NCBI RefSeq assembly: GCF_001638985.1
Contig: NW_017265157.1
Span: 682,001 to 746,000 of the forward strand
Length of the DNA stretch: 64,000 bases
Reading direction: 5' to 3'
From: Phycomyces blakesleeanus NRRL 1555(-)
Taxonomy: Eukaryota; Mucoromycota; Mucoromycetes; Mucorales; Phycomycetaceae
Numbering within the stretch: the stretch's first letter is position 1; each line of letters begins with the position of its first letter. The notes beneath the pieces are model-generated. The model was not told the DNA's origin and did not search any database. It worked only from the letters and a program-made list of their open reading frames with translations. Positions 35,114 to 47,513 of this stretch are shown here, one piece after another. The position numbers were made by a program, and so were the translations under genes.

Positions 35114-35655
35114 TGTGGTGATCCAGACACTCGGATGTTGGATTTATCACATATAAGAACATATTCATATTGGGATAGCGTAGTAGCTATCATCTTGTCA
35201 GTATAAAATATATATAAATGATTAAGTAATCAGCCCAATAATTATTACAGTTAGTACTGTAGATAATATCTTAAAGATTGTTAAGATAATTATATCATAC
35301 TGCCGGGTAAACTGTGTCAGATCGATATGGAGCTAATTTAGTAGGAAGTCCTAAAGCTCTAGTATAAAAGAGAAAAGAATAGCTAAGAGCTAAAGAAGTA
35401 CGATTTATGACTTGATGTCATAATTGTAACACCAACACTAGTTAAGCAGTAAATACACTCTAATAACCAAATATAGTAAAGGAAGAAAGCCTTAAGAAAC
35501 TAAGACGTAATGACAAGAGCAGATTGTGTTTTCTTATAAAAAGGGACACTTTTTATTTATGAATAAAAAAAAGAATATACAGTCTCAAAGTATTTCTATA
35601 TGTCTCTATTCTCAAATATTTTATTTTTCTATTGTTTCGTACCTGAAATACCACA
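35114..35655 (+). repeat. 3' LTR of the chromovirus
   Basis: 542 bp, same length as the 5' LTR, differing at about nine positions seen by eye. Followed by the GCTGC target duplication. Confidence 0.97.
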
Positions 35656-38110
35656 GCTGCCTTTGCATCTTCCTGGATACTTGATGTTCTCAGGCGCTTG
35701 CAGTTTGATAGGAGAATGACTATTTTTGCCATCAAAGTCATTTACAGCTTTTTTCACTTTTTTTAAAAGATCAGCAACTTGCTGGCTGCCTTTGCAAGAG
35801 CGGAATAAAGCTTCAAGCTTAATGATTTTACTCATCTACTCTTTGGGTTTTTCAATGACAGGAACTTGCATATTTGGCTGATTCCATGCCTTGTGTTGTA
35901 AATGAGTATTGACTACTGCTGTAATTGAGAATAAGTCTGAAGGAAATAATATAAGGCCTCAGCTATTCCAGTCAAAGGTGTCTACCGATTACTTTATTAT
36001 TTAACACACAGGTTTAGCATGCATGATAGTGATTATATTTCATATGATGATATCACCATAATATGGGATACATCAGTGGATTATTATAAGCATAATTATA
36101 ACTCATAAACACATTTACTTTCGATGTTAATACTTCATTGGGACTACACACATTTATATAATTAATCATACATTAATTATCCCAAGATCACGTTGCTCTG
36201 ATTAAGGCTCAGATAGGATCGATTACCTGACCCCAGTCATATAATTTTCCCAATCCAAAACAATATAAATAGCAGTAGTAGTTCAGTGTAGGAACCTGGT
36301 CAAACTTTGATACAAAATCTTTCTCAATAAACAAAACCTACACAAGTTCTCACGAATCTTCGTTCCTAATTTCAAATCTTCAATTCTTCCTCTTAAAAAC
36401 TTCTTCAACTTCAACCACCACAACACCTTGTCTTCCTTTCTAGCATCAATAACCCATCTATCTGGTAAATCAGAGATTTGAAGATCCCTTTCTACTGGTA
36501 GGGTATGGTGACAAGGTAGACTATATTGAACTTTGTTCATGCAATAGCACTTCTCATCATCTTCTGGTAAACGGAGCTCCTGGTCAAGTACAAGCAATGC
36601 TCGCTTTGACACCTTCATGAAGAGATTTGAGAGACGTTGGTTTCGTCCCACAAGAGCATCAATCGTGTTCACTTCTCTTATTCTTGTTGCTCGGAAATCC
36701 ATCTCTAGCCTTTCAATGTATTTGGCTACACTCTCAAAGGCCAACCCCAGAAAAGAAATGGCAGAGATACCTCTCTTAAAAGCTTGATGAGCACTTTCTA
36801 CTTGCTGAGTGATAGTACACCCAAAATGTATAAGCTTGCTAGTGATATACCCTGCCCACTTATCCTTGCAATTCAACCACCTTTTGGAAAAGTAGGTTGA
36901 TGCCGGTGCTCTGGCCTTGCCATCATCTACTTCTAGCCCAGCACAAGCATCGTTAAACTTTAGGAGAGCCAAGTTGAACTCCACCTTAGTTCTACTATGA
37001 ATAATGCGGCTTATATGATCCATAAGCTCTTCTTTCTCGGCTATGGACTTCATTTTCCCAGAGAAAGCTTTCTCCACACTGTTCAGCATATACCAGTAGC
37101 ACAAAAGCTTCTTGTTTTCTGGGAAAACAGTGCCAAGTGCATTCATCAAAGCAGAACACTTGTCTGTTACAAACAGAGTGGTTGATTGCTTGTTATCAAA
37201 AACAAGTGCCTTGATTTGTTCCAAAAACCAAACATAAGAACCAGTTTGCTCATTGGAGACCCAGGCAAATGCAATTAGAAAAGATTTTAAGGTTTCCTCT
37301 CCAAGATTGTGAACACTCTCAATGCAAATAAGAGATATTCCCAAGTTGTTTGTCAAGTATATTGCATTCACCACTATAACTTCGAAGAGTTTCTGGGCTC
37401 TTTCCAATATTTTGGTGTGGCTAAACAGGATTCTCTTGAGGCACCCACTCTTATTAGTCTCATAGCAAACTTGATAGCCCTTCGACTCCATAGCTTTGAT
37501 GAGCTTTGTTCCATTATCCTGAAGAGTAGAAGCAGAAATATGAGCATATGCTGTCTTTATGTTATCAATGTCTTTAACTTATAACTTATGGCCAGGGTAT
37601 GCTTCATCATTGATTGCTTTTTGAATCTCACGAGTCTTGTTATTTGTCTCAATAAGCTTTGTTATCATAATAGAATCTTCTGTTGTAACTCTTGAGAGTC
37701 TGCCCTTCAAAATAGACTCCATACATTCATTGTCAAGAGGATGATTGTGGAAGGTTTCTATCTCATGAGTGACCTTCAAGAAAAGTATTCTTTGACTGCC
37801 TTCTTGTAGTATATCTTAAGAAGATACAGGCACCCAATCATTCCACTAGAAGGAATTTTCTTACGGTCATTATTGTCAATCTTTTGGGTGTTTTTATAGT
37901 GACCATCCTTAGAACACTTCAAGTAAACTCGAGTTGGTTTATCATCTTTGATGACAAGTACGAAGTTGTTGGTGAGGGCATATTCTTGTATCTTTGCAAT
38001 TGCCAGCTGCATGTCATTATAATCATTAACTGGTGGGATGGGGAGAGGTTGTTGGACAGGAAAATGTTCTTTTCCATTAAAAAAATGGATTTTTTATTGA
38101 TAGGGTTCAT
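35656..38110 (-). pseudogene. Mutator-like (MULE/FAR1-type) transposase, broken and doubly interrupted
   Basis: Read from about 38,110 down. N-terminal FAR1-like DNA-binding part (YALTNNFVLVIKDDKPTRVY, then HNHPLDNECM). MULE catalytic core: NNLGISLICIESVHN, AFAWVSNEQTGSYVWFLEQ, FVTDKCSALMNAL, LLCYWYMLNSVEKAF. SWIM zinc finger CYCMNKVQYSLPCHH near 36,510. C-terminal KAVNDFDG and PGRCKGS. Breaks: a frame change near 37,778, an in-frame TAA at 37579-37581, a solo LTR at 35894-36425, an in-frame TAG near 35,836, and the whole chromovirus at 35655. Removing the LTR with one CCTTG copy, and the chromovirus with one GCTGC copy, restores continuity to 29446. Terminal repeats of this element were not found. 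Confidence 0.88.
35894..36425 (+). repeat. Solo LTR, family 1, copy D (TSD CCTTG)
   Basis: 532 bp, TGTTGTAAATGAG ... CCACCACAACA, flanked by CCTTG (35889-35893, 36426-36430). Inserted in the MULE transposase gene. Confidence 0.95.
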
Positions 38111-38436
38111 ATTAAAGTAAATTCTAAAAAGTACTTATTAACATCATAATTTCTAATTGCTAATCTGCAATAAGCAAAGTAATATCTTTGATATCTCTGA
38201 GAAAAACATTATTCTCTAATACATTTGATTCGTAAGTTCTTATAAGATGAGTAAATAATAGAAAAGAAGGTTTTATAATCAAATATTAAATTAAGAATTT
38301 CAGGGCACACTGTTTTGCTCTGAAGGATTAGAGAAAAGACATCCGGCCCCAGACAGATAGTCACAATCAATTAGTCCAGTAAAGTCAAAACGTCATCTCC
38401 CATCCTGAAAATGTTGTCTCCCTAGGATCGCTGAAG
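38111..38436. other. Spacer upstream of the MULE gene
   Basis: AT-rich; would include the MULE promoter or end. No inverted partner for the other side was recognised. Confidence 0.35.
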
Positions 38437-38693
38437 AAGTTCAGCAAGCTTCTTATGATTTTGAGTACCCAGATGGAGAGTTTACTGAATCTAGAAAAAA
38501 GAAGATGTCAGATTGTACTGACATTATAAATGGCAACTTAATCAATATTTACAGAGCAGTCAACAATCCAGAATTGTACTGAGATTCCAAGGGAAACATT
38601 TCATTGAACATCATGGTCATATGTGATGCTTTCCAAAGATTCACATACATATATATTGGAAAAGCATACAATATCAATCCTTTAAATAATTTT
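38437..38693 (+). pseudogene. PIF/Harbinger transposase fragment
   Basis: Reads IAEEVQQASYDFEYPDGEF, then AVNNPELY, a TGA stop, then DSKGNISLNIMVICDAFQRF and TYIYIGKA. The segment KGN.S.N.M.VCD...RFTY is the conserved DDE_Tnp_4 block of Harbinger transposases around the first catalytic aspartate. Only about 85 codons survive. Confidence 0.6.
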
Positions 38694-39404
38694 TGATTAT
38701 TTACTGAATGTAAATATAGAATGATCAAATAACAAATGAGTTTTTAACCATAGTGAATTTCTCAACCACTGTAAAAAGCTTGACATATATTTAAGAATGA
38801 TACTTATATGTTGGAGATATATTATTTTATTTGTATTTTAATTTATTAAGCTAAAGTTTCAAAATAGACTCAGAGCTTCTGAAGGTGCTCTCAGAGTGCT
38901 TTATCGATATAAAATTGCGTATTGATACACTACCAGAGATTTTTGTTATCATTTTGGGTGAAAATTGGCACCTAAGCAATATGATTGGCTTAGAGGCCAA
39001 AATATTGTAATTTGTTTTTGTACTCAATTTTTTTCATTCGAATAAAGAATAAAATTAAGTTCAGTACTACTTGTGGGCTATTAAAGTAAGAAAAAAAACT
39101 GTTAGGGAAGTCAGAAAGTGTTCAAGTGAGACAAAGGATTTATTAAGGAAAGTTGGGGGTTGGTTTGAGTAACCAAAAAATGACCACAGAAATTACGCAA
39201 AAAAATTGATGTTGAGAAGGAGAAAACAGAAGGTTCAAATAATAATTATAATAATAATAAAGAAGTAGCATCATTTTATTCATCAAAAAGAATATTATTG
39301 AAAATGAACCAGTAGGAACCGAACTTGCTCAAATTTACAATGTAAAATAGGTTGCGGAAAATGTGCAAATCTAACTTACAAACAAGATTCATGTTAGCAA
39401 CATC
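38694..39404. other. AT-rich spacer, possible end of the adjacent CACTA copy
   Basis: No gene. CACTGTAAAAAG at 38767 resembles the right-end CACTGTAGAAAA of the related element at 52,901 and could be the outer end of the minus-strand CACTA-type copy at 39,405-42,284, but the partner end was not found. Confidence 0.35.
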
Positions 39405-42284
39405 AGAATGCTCACCTGTCATTACAGCCTTGGCATAGTTATTGTTTCTGTCATTATCCGTATGAGGAACAATGCTAGGAAACTTAACAACAGAGCCTGA
39501 GACAAGTCCTATACGAGGGTGAGAGATTGGATCATCTTTAAAAACAAACGCACCAAAACTGTTGTTTTGGACGGCGTCATCTTCAATATCTCCAGTGTCA
39601 TTGTTGTCCTTTAGCTCTCTCGAGCTGCCAAAAAAGGTTTAATAGAACAAAGATTCATTGTTGTCCTTAATGAACCTTTCTATTCCAGTTCCAGACTTCT
39701 CTCGGTTGCCAGAGCTATTAAACTACAACCCGCCATCAATTACATGTTGCAATGCTACCTGCTTTGCAAGCTTTAGGCAAACATTCCTGGAAGTGTTTTG
39801 GCAATTTGTATAAAACAGATGTTCGCAAATGTGCTTATTGAACTGTTCACCCTTTTCTGTTTCATAATTGAGAGCTGGGCCAAAACGAATTATATCTTCC
39901 TTGAGATGTGTCAAGTAATGAACTTTCAGCTTGGTGCAATATGCCTTGTGAAGCTCGTTCTTGGTTCCTTTATTGTAGTCAAACAATGCTCTGATCAAGT
40001 GCTTCACTGCATTATCTACTCTGATAATATAGTTATCAAAGTCTGATGTCACCTGACGAACGACTACCAGAGAACACAATTGGCCAAGTTCAACAAAGCA
40101 TGATATTACAAGGTCTAGCTCATGATTTCCAGAGAATTCTGTAATCAGAATTACAGAAAGTATTTGAAGCAGAACCTTGAAATCTCTACCAAGGAATGAA
40201 CCACTATGTCTCAAGTTTCGGGTGAACTTTCTTGATAGACCAGTTGATCGCGTGTAATCTGTCAAGAATTCTAAAAGTCTTGCTATTGTGGCTATGTCAT
40301 TCTTAAGCACAACCTTAACCAAGTCAATCACCATATACTTTGCAACACCAAGAAGTATTGTGTGGAGGATTTCCACTAGTGTATTCTTTTCTGGATCAAA
40401 CGACTGCAATTCTAATAAGTGGCCAGTCGAATGATCTCTAAAGCTTATCTTGTTTGCAGGCATGTTCATTCCAATTTTCAGAGCATTTGAGATCTCAGTG
40501 TCTCTGCCAGGTGACGAGTTTGCAAGAACATAGTGCTCTCGAGTTTGTCTCTCATGGCACTCACAGAAGTAGGACAAGTCCTTCACAAAGTCTTTTGCAC
40601 ATCTAAGTTCGATGTAGCATCTTCTGCAAGGAAATGTGGTGGCCAGCCCAAGCAATCCGCAAAGTTCCAAATGACATGACATGTCAGTCTCAATCCAAAG
40701 GATGGGAGCAACAACCAGAACATACTTCTTGTCTTCAGCGGAGAACATTTTTACACCTTACTCAAGTTTCTTAAAGTCATCAATGATTGCTGGCAGAAGA
40801 GACATACCATTTGCACCATCTTTCTTAGGAATTGTAGAAAGAAACTGGATATTTGCTATCGAATTTCGATCCTTAAAAGGCAAGGCAGTGCATCTCATTA
40901 ACCAGCTTTCAAACGGATTGTACTGCTTTGAATGATTACCGGAAGTGTCGTCTGTAAAAAGGATGATTGAAACAATTCTAACTTTGTAAAATACTGCGTC
41001 GCGATCTACATTACTGGGCAAAACAGAAAGAGGCATAGACTTCTTCATTGGATGAACTCCAAAAAGAAGAAAGTCATGAGCAGGACTCAATCTGGTAAGG
41101 CTACTTGAGATACTGTAGTAGTGATCTCTTTCAACAGGAGTGGTGTCAACGTGAGAGATCTGCTCTACTCTAAGATCGGCAACAGCAACCTCAACATCAT
41201 AGCATACAATCAAAATTGCTCTGACCAGATACCCTCTTGCAAAAATGTTTTTGTTTGCCATGTGGAATAATTCAACCAAAAAGCAGATGCTGCAATTGTT
41301 TGTCTTCAAGTAAACAATGTTTCCAAACCAGATATCTATACCATTTACAGTGTGCATAGACTGCTGAAAGAGATGGTGGGTTCTCCACTTTTTACCTTGT
41401 TCCAAACAGATCGATTGGTTTGGGGTATGATTGGGCATGGACGAGATCAACTTGGATTTCTTTGGGTTTGCCATAAGAAATCTCAAGTGGTCGGATGGAA
41501 GGTTAATGTGGGCGAATGCGTTCCCATTTGATCCAGGTACTGATATTCTTTGTGAAGAAAAGACAGGCATTTTAAACTTCTTTCTTGCCTGATAATTTAA
41601 AAGAGCATCAAAACGAGATAACTTAAATGTTCTTTCTATGGGAGTTTCTTGCTGGATCTTAATAATCAAGTTCATCGCAAGCAGTATCTTCTTCAACATT
41701 AGCTGGGAGATCATGTCATTATCCCCATCGATAAAAGCGAAAAGGATCATGGTTTGAAGATTGCAAAAAGGATAACAGCTTGTAGGGTCATTTATAGCGC
41801 CAATTGTCCCAAAGACTTCTTCTGGGATCTCAGAGTCATTATCAGTCATTGATACCTCATCAGCAGCAGCAGCAGAAGAAAACATGTCAGAGAACGCGTT
41901 GAAAACTGGATTACTGTTCATTTCAATATCGAAGAAATTATCGACAATATCGTTTTCCTCGTCTACAATGTTGTCTTCTTCATCCCTGATACTGGAGGAG
42001 TCATCTTCATCACTCAAGTAATCAAATGCATTAGCATCCGGAATAGTGTTCTCGACTATCAATTCGGCCTGCTCAGGTTTGTCGAGTACAGTATTGGTTG
42101 CCATTTGATTACTTATATGGTGAACCTTTGAATGCCTTTTCAGTAGCCAAGGCTTTTCGAACTCTTTTTTGCATTCAGAGCAGGTAAAAACACCTGAATT
42201 GATGCTAAAGTTAAGTTCGCCTTGCCTTTTAGGGGGGCAAGTCTTAACAATTTTATATGTTTCTTGTCTTGTATTCTTTTGCAT
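39405..42284 (-). pseudogene. C2H2-zinc-finger CACTA-type transposase, copy 1
   Basis: Starts at ATG 42284. A C2H2 finger FTCSECKKEFEKPWLLKRHS lies near residues 33-56, followed by an acidic stretch (DEEDNIVDEENDIVD). The body aligns along its length with the copy at 47,514-51,463, sharing for example DDTSGN.SKQYN, VLVVAP, HTGSF/HSGSF LGRDFK and KGEQFNKHICEHLF. Only point stops interrupt it: TAA near 40,756 (after DFKKLE), TAG at 39723, and TAA near 39,660. No frameshift was seen across about 850 codons. The type is widespread in Mucoromycota; I place it in the CACTA/CMC group because its sister copy has CACTG ends. Confidence 0.78.
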
Positions 42285-42834
42285 AATAGTAAATTGATTG
42301 TAAAAACAAAGGGGGGGAAATGACTTTGCGAAAATAATTGAATTTATAAAATGTGCAAAGATCGATATTTAATGTCAGCAGACCAATTATAATTTTTTTA
42401 CTTCTTTTCTTTTAAGAAAATATCACGTGTTTTTGTCTTCTTTTTCATTTTACTTTTCCACAAAATATTTATTATTTGCATGAGCTTCCATTTGTAAGAT
42501 ATTCCAGTATGCTTATAGTATTTATACACTATGCCAAAAAAATAGGAGTTTTAGAGGTGGTTTCACAGGTGGTTCCGGAGGGGAAGCCAGGGCGCGTTTT
42601 GTGTCCTCCCCCCTTTTTTCCAACCCTGAGTTCATGTGCATTTTAATACATCTCCGCTTACCAGTAGTTTTAAGATTCTATTAATATATTGATAACCTTT
42701 TCTTTTGCTAATATTTGTCTTTCAATTGGACAAAACTTCTTTAAGTATAGTTGAAATATTATATGCCATTGGTTACTACTAATTCATTGTTCTTTTAATT
42801 TAGATTCTTTTAAATATTTCTTGCTTAATCATTG

Positions 42835-43025
42835 TTTTTATTGGATAAGACATAATTGCACTGTAGTGTATTTTATAAAAATACATTTTTATTGGTTTCT
42901 CAAATGGATATATTTTTTATTTATCGTTTTTATTGGTTATTACACTACACAATTACATTTTATATATCACTTTTATTGGCTGTTATGATAGACATTACAT
43001 TTTATACATCATTTTTATTGGTTAT
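42835..43025 (+). repeat. Subterminal TTTTTATTGGTT repeats
   Basis: At least five spaced copies of TTTTTATTGGTT or one-base variants, all in the same orientation, 30-50 bases apart, near the left end of the CACTA element. Confidence 0.8.
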
Positions 43026-43127
43026 AAACAGTCAAATACATCATATACTTCCAATATTAAATATACTACTTTACACTGCAGTAGATAGTTACTTACAATT
43101 ACCTCCTTTGACGGTCTTTTCAGAGAT

Positions 43128-45352
43128 GACTGACTCTTGCAATGGATGCCCAATTTTGATGATATCTGGTGAAATCTATACCAACCCTCTTAAGCATGTT
43201 TGCATGTTTATTGTAAATCATTGTTCGATCACATTGCTGGTGAGAATCCAATTCCTGCCAGCACAATGATACAGCTTCCTCTGGGTAGACAGCTTGCAGT
43301 TGCTTTGGCCAACGACCGCACCAGAAAAGAGATGTTGTATCGCCACCATCATATGCAAAAGGCTGATGGCAGCATTTCCAATGTCTTTGATGGACAGGCA
43401 TACCAGTCAAAGAAGCATCTTTTCTTGGGTGAAAATGACATTGCCATTTTGCTGTCTGTTGATGGGTTTGCTCCCCATAGTGTTCCGGGTTCGGTAACCA
43501 TTGTCCATGTTACCAACCTTAACCTTCCCCCAATGATCCACTACGAGCGCAGCTGTATGATCCAAGTCGCGATCATCCCTGGTCCCAAAACACCTGCTGA
43601 CTTCTGGTCATTCCTGGAGCCTGTTCTGAAAGAACTTCAGGTTCTCCAAGCTGGTGGAATGGTTGTGAAGACACCATCTGGAGATATTAGTGCAAAAGTC
43701 CATGTACTAATGACAACTGGCGACATCTCAGCTCTGGGAAAGATGGCTTGTCATGTGGGCCATATGAGTAAGGATGGCTGCCGCATCTGCCACATTGTGA
43801 GTCAATCTTCTGGCCATGGCCAATATTTCCGAATGCCATCTGCCATCACCATGCGCACACCGGAAAGTTTCAAGCACTTTGATGAGGTGACCTCATCCAG
43901 CAAAAAAGGGTTAACTGACCAATCTCCCTTCTCCTTACTGGATTCCTTCTCTGGTCCGTTCTTCTTTGCATTGGATGAAATGCATGGCATTTGCCACGGC
44001 ATTGGCAAACAGGTCTGGGGGCTCGTGTGTGGCAAGTATGGAAAAGATCATCCTCTCTCTCTCTCCCTTGCTGCTCAGAAAGAAATTGGTACTGCCATGG
44101 TGTCAACCAGAAGAAGTATTCCGACATCTTTCCACAGTGCATGGATCAACATTGCAACAAGATCAGGGTACTTCTGGGCTGTGGACTGGGCTGACTTCAT
44201 CTTGTTTGTTATTCCCACGCTTGTGGCAGAGCGTGTCCGTGACCAAGCTGCCCATAAGGCATTGCTTGATCTGGTGCAGACATGCAACCTACTCATGAAC
44301 TGGGAGTTATCAGCAGAGGAGAAAACCTTAATCAAAATGTAAGCTTTAATTATAATTAATATTATTATTTTATAACTTGTGTTAACTTATCTTTTTTTTT
44401 TTAGAAATCTCGTCGCATGGAATGCGTATCTGGAAGCCTCACTAGCTAAAGGAGAGGTCCAGCTCAAGGTCTTTACGATCAACCAGTACCTCCTGCAGCA
44501 CTATCCCGCAATGATAGAAGCATATGGTCCCCCAGAGCGTATAGTGCACGATCTGTTGAGAGGACGATTGGGGAATACTCGCAAGCAATAAAGAGTAATT
44601 TGGCAATTGGAAGCAATGCTGGCAACATCATGCTTGACTTGACACAGATTCGACAGATGAGAGTTGAAAATTCAATAACGGCAACAGCAACAGTAACAGC
44701 AACAACTCTCCTTCAGTATGACAATCCCTCTGCTGGTTGGCCAATTGACTGAGAAGGTAGTAATGTTGGTACTGATTCTGACATTGAGTTCTGGGGGCCT
44801 TTGAGGAACAGAACAATTGTTGATAGTTTTGGAGGCATTTCTTGTCTTCCAGAGCTTCTTCAAAAGTTCTACGAATCAAAGGGGGAAGAGTGTAGTATGA
44901 TTGAAGCAGCCATTAAAACAAGCCGTAAGGCATTTGTAAATGGTTGTGTTATTGACTCTGCACTCGACCATAATTGTGTAAGAGAGGCACATAACGTCAG
45001 ACTTCAGGTTCAGGTTGATGAAAACCGCAACATTGGGTAAAGCTACTCTCCAGTCTACAAGGATTTCTTTGGGAAGGTCGTCGTTTTCTTTGAGCACAAG
45101 CTCAACAACAAGAGGTGGCCGCTTGTCCTTGTCAATGTTTATGCAGTTCGTTTGGTAAATAGTATACCAGCAATCAACAATGGGCAAATGAAGCCAATGG
45201 TAGTTCACCTGGCAGATGTCAAAGAATTAGTTGGTTTGGTGAAGTCGGACGCGACTATAAACACAATAACAACAACAGCAACAACATATGTAGTGTGGCC
45301 AGAGCTTAACCGCAGCCCAAAACTGTCACTTGGTTCTCTTGCAGACTTATAA
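43128..45352 (+). pseudogene. CACTA/EnSpm transposase, inactivated
   Basis: N-terminal zinc motif CNGCPILMISGEIYTN (43,128) shifts frame near 43,200 into LFDHIAGENP. Core motifs: LSVDGFAPH with the DxF of this family, LPPMIHYERSCMIQVAIIPGPK, CHVGHMSKDGCRICH, and LDEMHGICHGIGKQVW. An intron at about 44341-44403 is well formed. Later breaks: a frame change between 44,591 and 44,801 and an in-frame TAA at 45038-45040, then DFFGKVVVFFEHKLNNKRWP and a last stop near 45,350. The coding style differs from the zinc-finger copies, so this is a second CACTA lineage in the same island. Confidence 0.82.
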
Positions 45353-45682
45353 TTTTTTTTCTTGTAATACATTATTTTTTTTCAAATTGTCTTAACATAT
45401 TTTATCCTCCCAGCAAAAAGTTTAGATATTTTTCTCTCTTTTACCTCTGACTTTTAATAGTCATTAATTGCAATCTACATTTACTAAAAATGTAAAGTCT
45501 GTAGTTAAAATGTACTTTTGTCTATCAGGAGATTTAATTTTAGGTGGTCAATCTGCTTTTTGTCAACCTTTTCAAAAAACAGAGATTTTCCAGTTTCAAA
45601 TTGGATTTTTGGTGATTTTTTAATTATTATAGGCCAAAAACAAAGTCACAAATACAAAAAACCGCCCCTATTTGTTGTAGTG

Positions 45683-46581
45683 ATAGAAGCAGAATTTTGC
45701 TTAAAGACCATAAGCTCAAAGGTATTTATGCTATCAAAGTTTTTTATGTCATTGTGTTTATTAATCATACAATTCTAGTTTATAAATTAGTTTTTCATCA
45801 TCTCGGTAAATCAATAAAGAGGTAATAACTACATGTTCCTCTTACAAAGAAACAGATGACTAACTATTTACTCCTCACTTGCAGAGATTTGGCTGCCTTT
45901 TATTGCAAATGCCTTAATAGAGTCAAAGGTAAAATTCTGTTAAATATATATAACTAAGTTTAATTACTAATTATTAGTTCTTCTGCTTTAGCTTTTCTCG
46001 AAATTCAAATCTTTATGCTCTTTGGGTTTATTGACATTTCTGGCACCAGGTCTCTTGGATTAGCTAGACATAGTAGTTTGCAGCAAACTGATCACGTAAT
46101 TTACAGGTATAAGTACAAACAGCTATACTACTAGTGTTTCTAGTGGTATGGATATACTGGTGTGCTACTGCCTGTGAATTTTATGGTCCAGTCCAGCTTT
46201 TTTTTTAGCCTAATTTTTTTTGAAAATAAAAAATAAATTTTTTACAACCCAAAATTATTTGAAACAAATTAAAAATTTGAACCATTTTTGAAATTGTGCA
46301 GTACATTTTTCAATTGAAATCTATTGGCCAAGAGTAGTCCCCCCATCCCCCCACTTTTTAGTCCCCCAAAAAAATGAATTTCCTGTTATGGGCAAAATTC
46401 GCCCCGTATACAAGAATCCTTTTAAGGAACAAGATTATACAAAAAAATCTGCTATGGTGTATAGATACTAATCACCATATTCAGGATAGCACAATTTACC
46501 AAATATATGTGATATTTATGTAATTTCAAGTCGGTGTTTTAATCAATACTACACTCAAGAGGTAGGATCCTGTTTGAATAT
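45683..46581. other. Spacer between two CACTA elements
   Basis: AT-rich. A splice-like pair at about 45,894-45,938 and 46,000-46,066 would encode IWLPFIANALIESK joined to LFSKFKSLCSLGLL, which could be a gene relic; support is weak. C-rich runs at 46,338-46,370 stand out. Confidence 0.3.
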
Positions 46582-47513
46582 CACTGTAGGAAATGGCAGG
46601 ATTTACACCTCCAACCTCGTAACAACACACCCACTGAGATTTTTTTAAACTCAATGTCCAAACTAGATTTAAAGTTGACCTGACTAAAATTTCCTAAAGC
46701 GGAATATGAAGTGTCCGCTCGAATTTACCGTGAATGGAAAAAAGGATGGATACAAAAAATTTGAAAAATGGGGGGTCCAGTAATTACAATTATAGGGTTT
46801 CAAAAAATGTGTTTCAAAAAAAATGTTTCAAAAAAATGTTTTTATTTTGGTTTCAATAAAAAATAGTACTAGGATTACGCGTTCTATATACTAGTAGCTA
46901 GTCTAGTGTAGCAGCCTCTCTTATGCAATAGATTGGGAGATAGACATGGTAAAAGTAAAGAAGAATGACTATTAAACAGAAACAAAGTATTAGTGTTATG
47001 ACCTTTGAAGTAAATAATATGGTAAATTACCTTTTTATATTAGACAGACAGTGATATATGAGACTTACCTAAAGAGATGAGGGTAAAGTTATTAATAAAA
47101 GTAAAGGAAAAGACTGCTTGTTTAGTTATGTTAGGAGTAGATACCTTATAATATCACGACAGACAGCTTGGCATAGTTTGAAATAACTTTCTAATACAGT
47201 CTCATGTTGGAATCTCCATAGAATCTAATAAAAAAATATATATTAGTATCAATATGAAGTAGGGCATAATAAATATATTACTTACTGAGGGTGTTTGGTA
47301 TGATGGACACTATCATCTTGTTAGATTACGCTTGAAACTTACCTTTCAGTCATGAGAAAAAAAAAGAAAAAGAAGGAAACAAGTAAACAAAAAAAAATTA
47401 GCTCACATTATTTCACATGATTTTTTTAGCAGTCATTTTTTGCATGATTAAAGATATGGTATCTCGAATTAGTTTACGTTTTTCTACATCTTTCGTTCCA
47501 AAGATTTTTAAAC

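Larger units (their letters stand above)
29523..35655 (+). mobile_element. Full-length Ty3/Gypsy chromovirus, 6,133 bp (TSD GCTGC)
   Basis: Two 542-bp LTRs (29523-30064, 35114-35655) with TG...CA ends and about nine differences, so roughly 98 percent identical. GCTGC flanks both sides (29518-29522, 35656-35660). Internal order gag, protease, reverse transcriptase, RNase H, integrase, chromodomain identifies a chromovirus. Both open frames are uninterrupted apart from the UAG between them, so the element may be competent. A G-rich polypurine tract precedes the 3' LTR. Confidence 0.97.
42527..45682 (+). mobile_element. CACTA-type transposon, 3,156 bp (TSD ATA)
   Basis: Left end CACTATGCCAAAAAAATAGG at 42527; right end, read inward, CACTACAACAAATAGGGG from 45682. 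ATA flanks both (42524-42526, 45683-45685). Subterminal copies of TTTTTATTGGTT or close variants occur at least five times at 42,835-43,025, as is typical of transposase-binding regions in this superfamily. One transposase gene inside. Confidence 0.85.

Noticed and set aside
42835..43025. Regularly spaced repeats considered as a CRISPR array
   Set aside because: The units are about 12 bases, inexact, AT-rich and near the end of a eukaryotic CACTA element; they fit subterminal binding sites.
45518..45778. 86-residue plus-strand open frame
   Set aside because: It spans the end of a CACTA element and its flank, so it cannot be an ancestral gene; no recognisable family.
46338..46370. G-quadruplex candidate on the minus strand
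   Set aside because: Only three long G-runs; a stable four-tract structure is not clearly possible.
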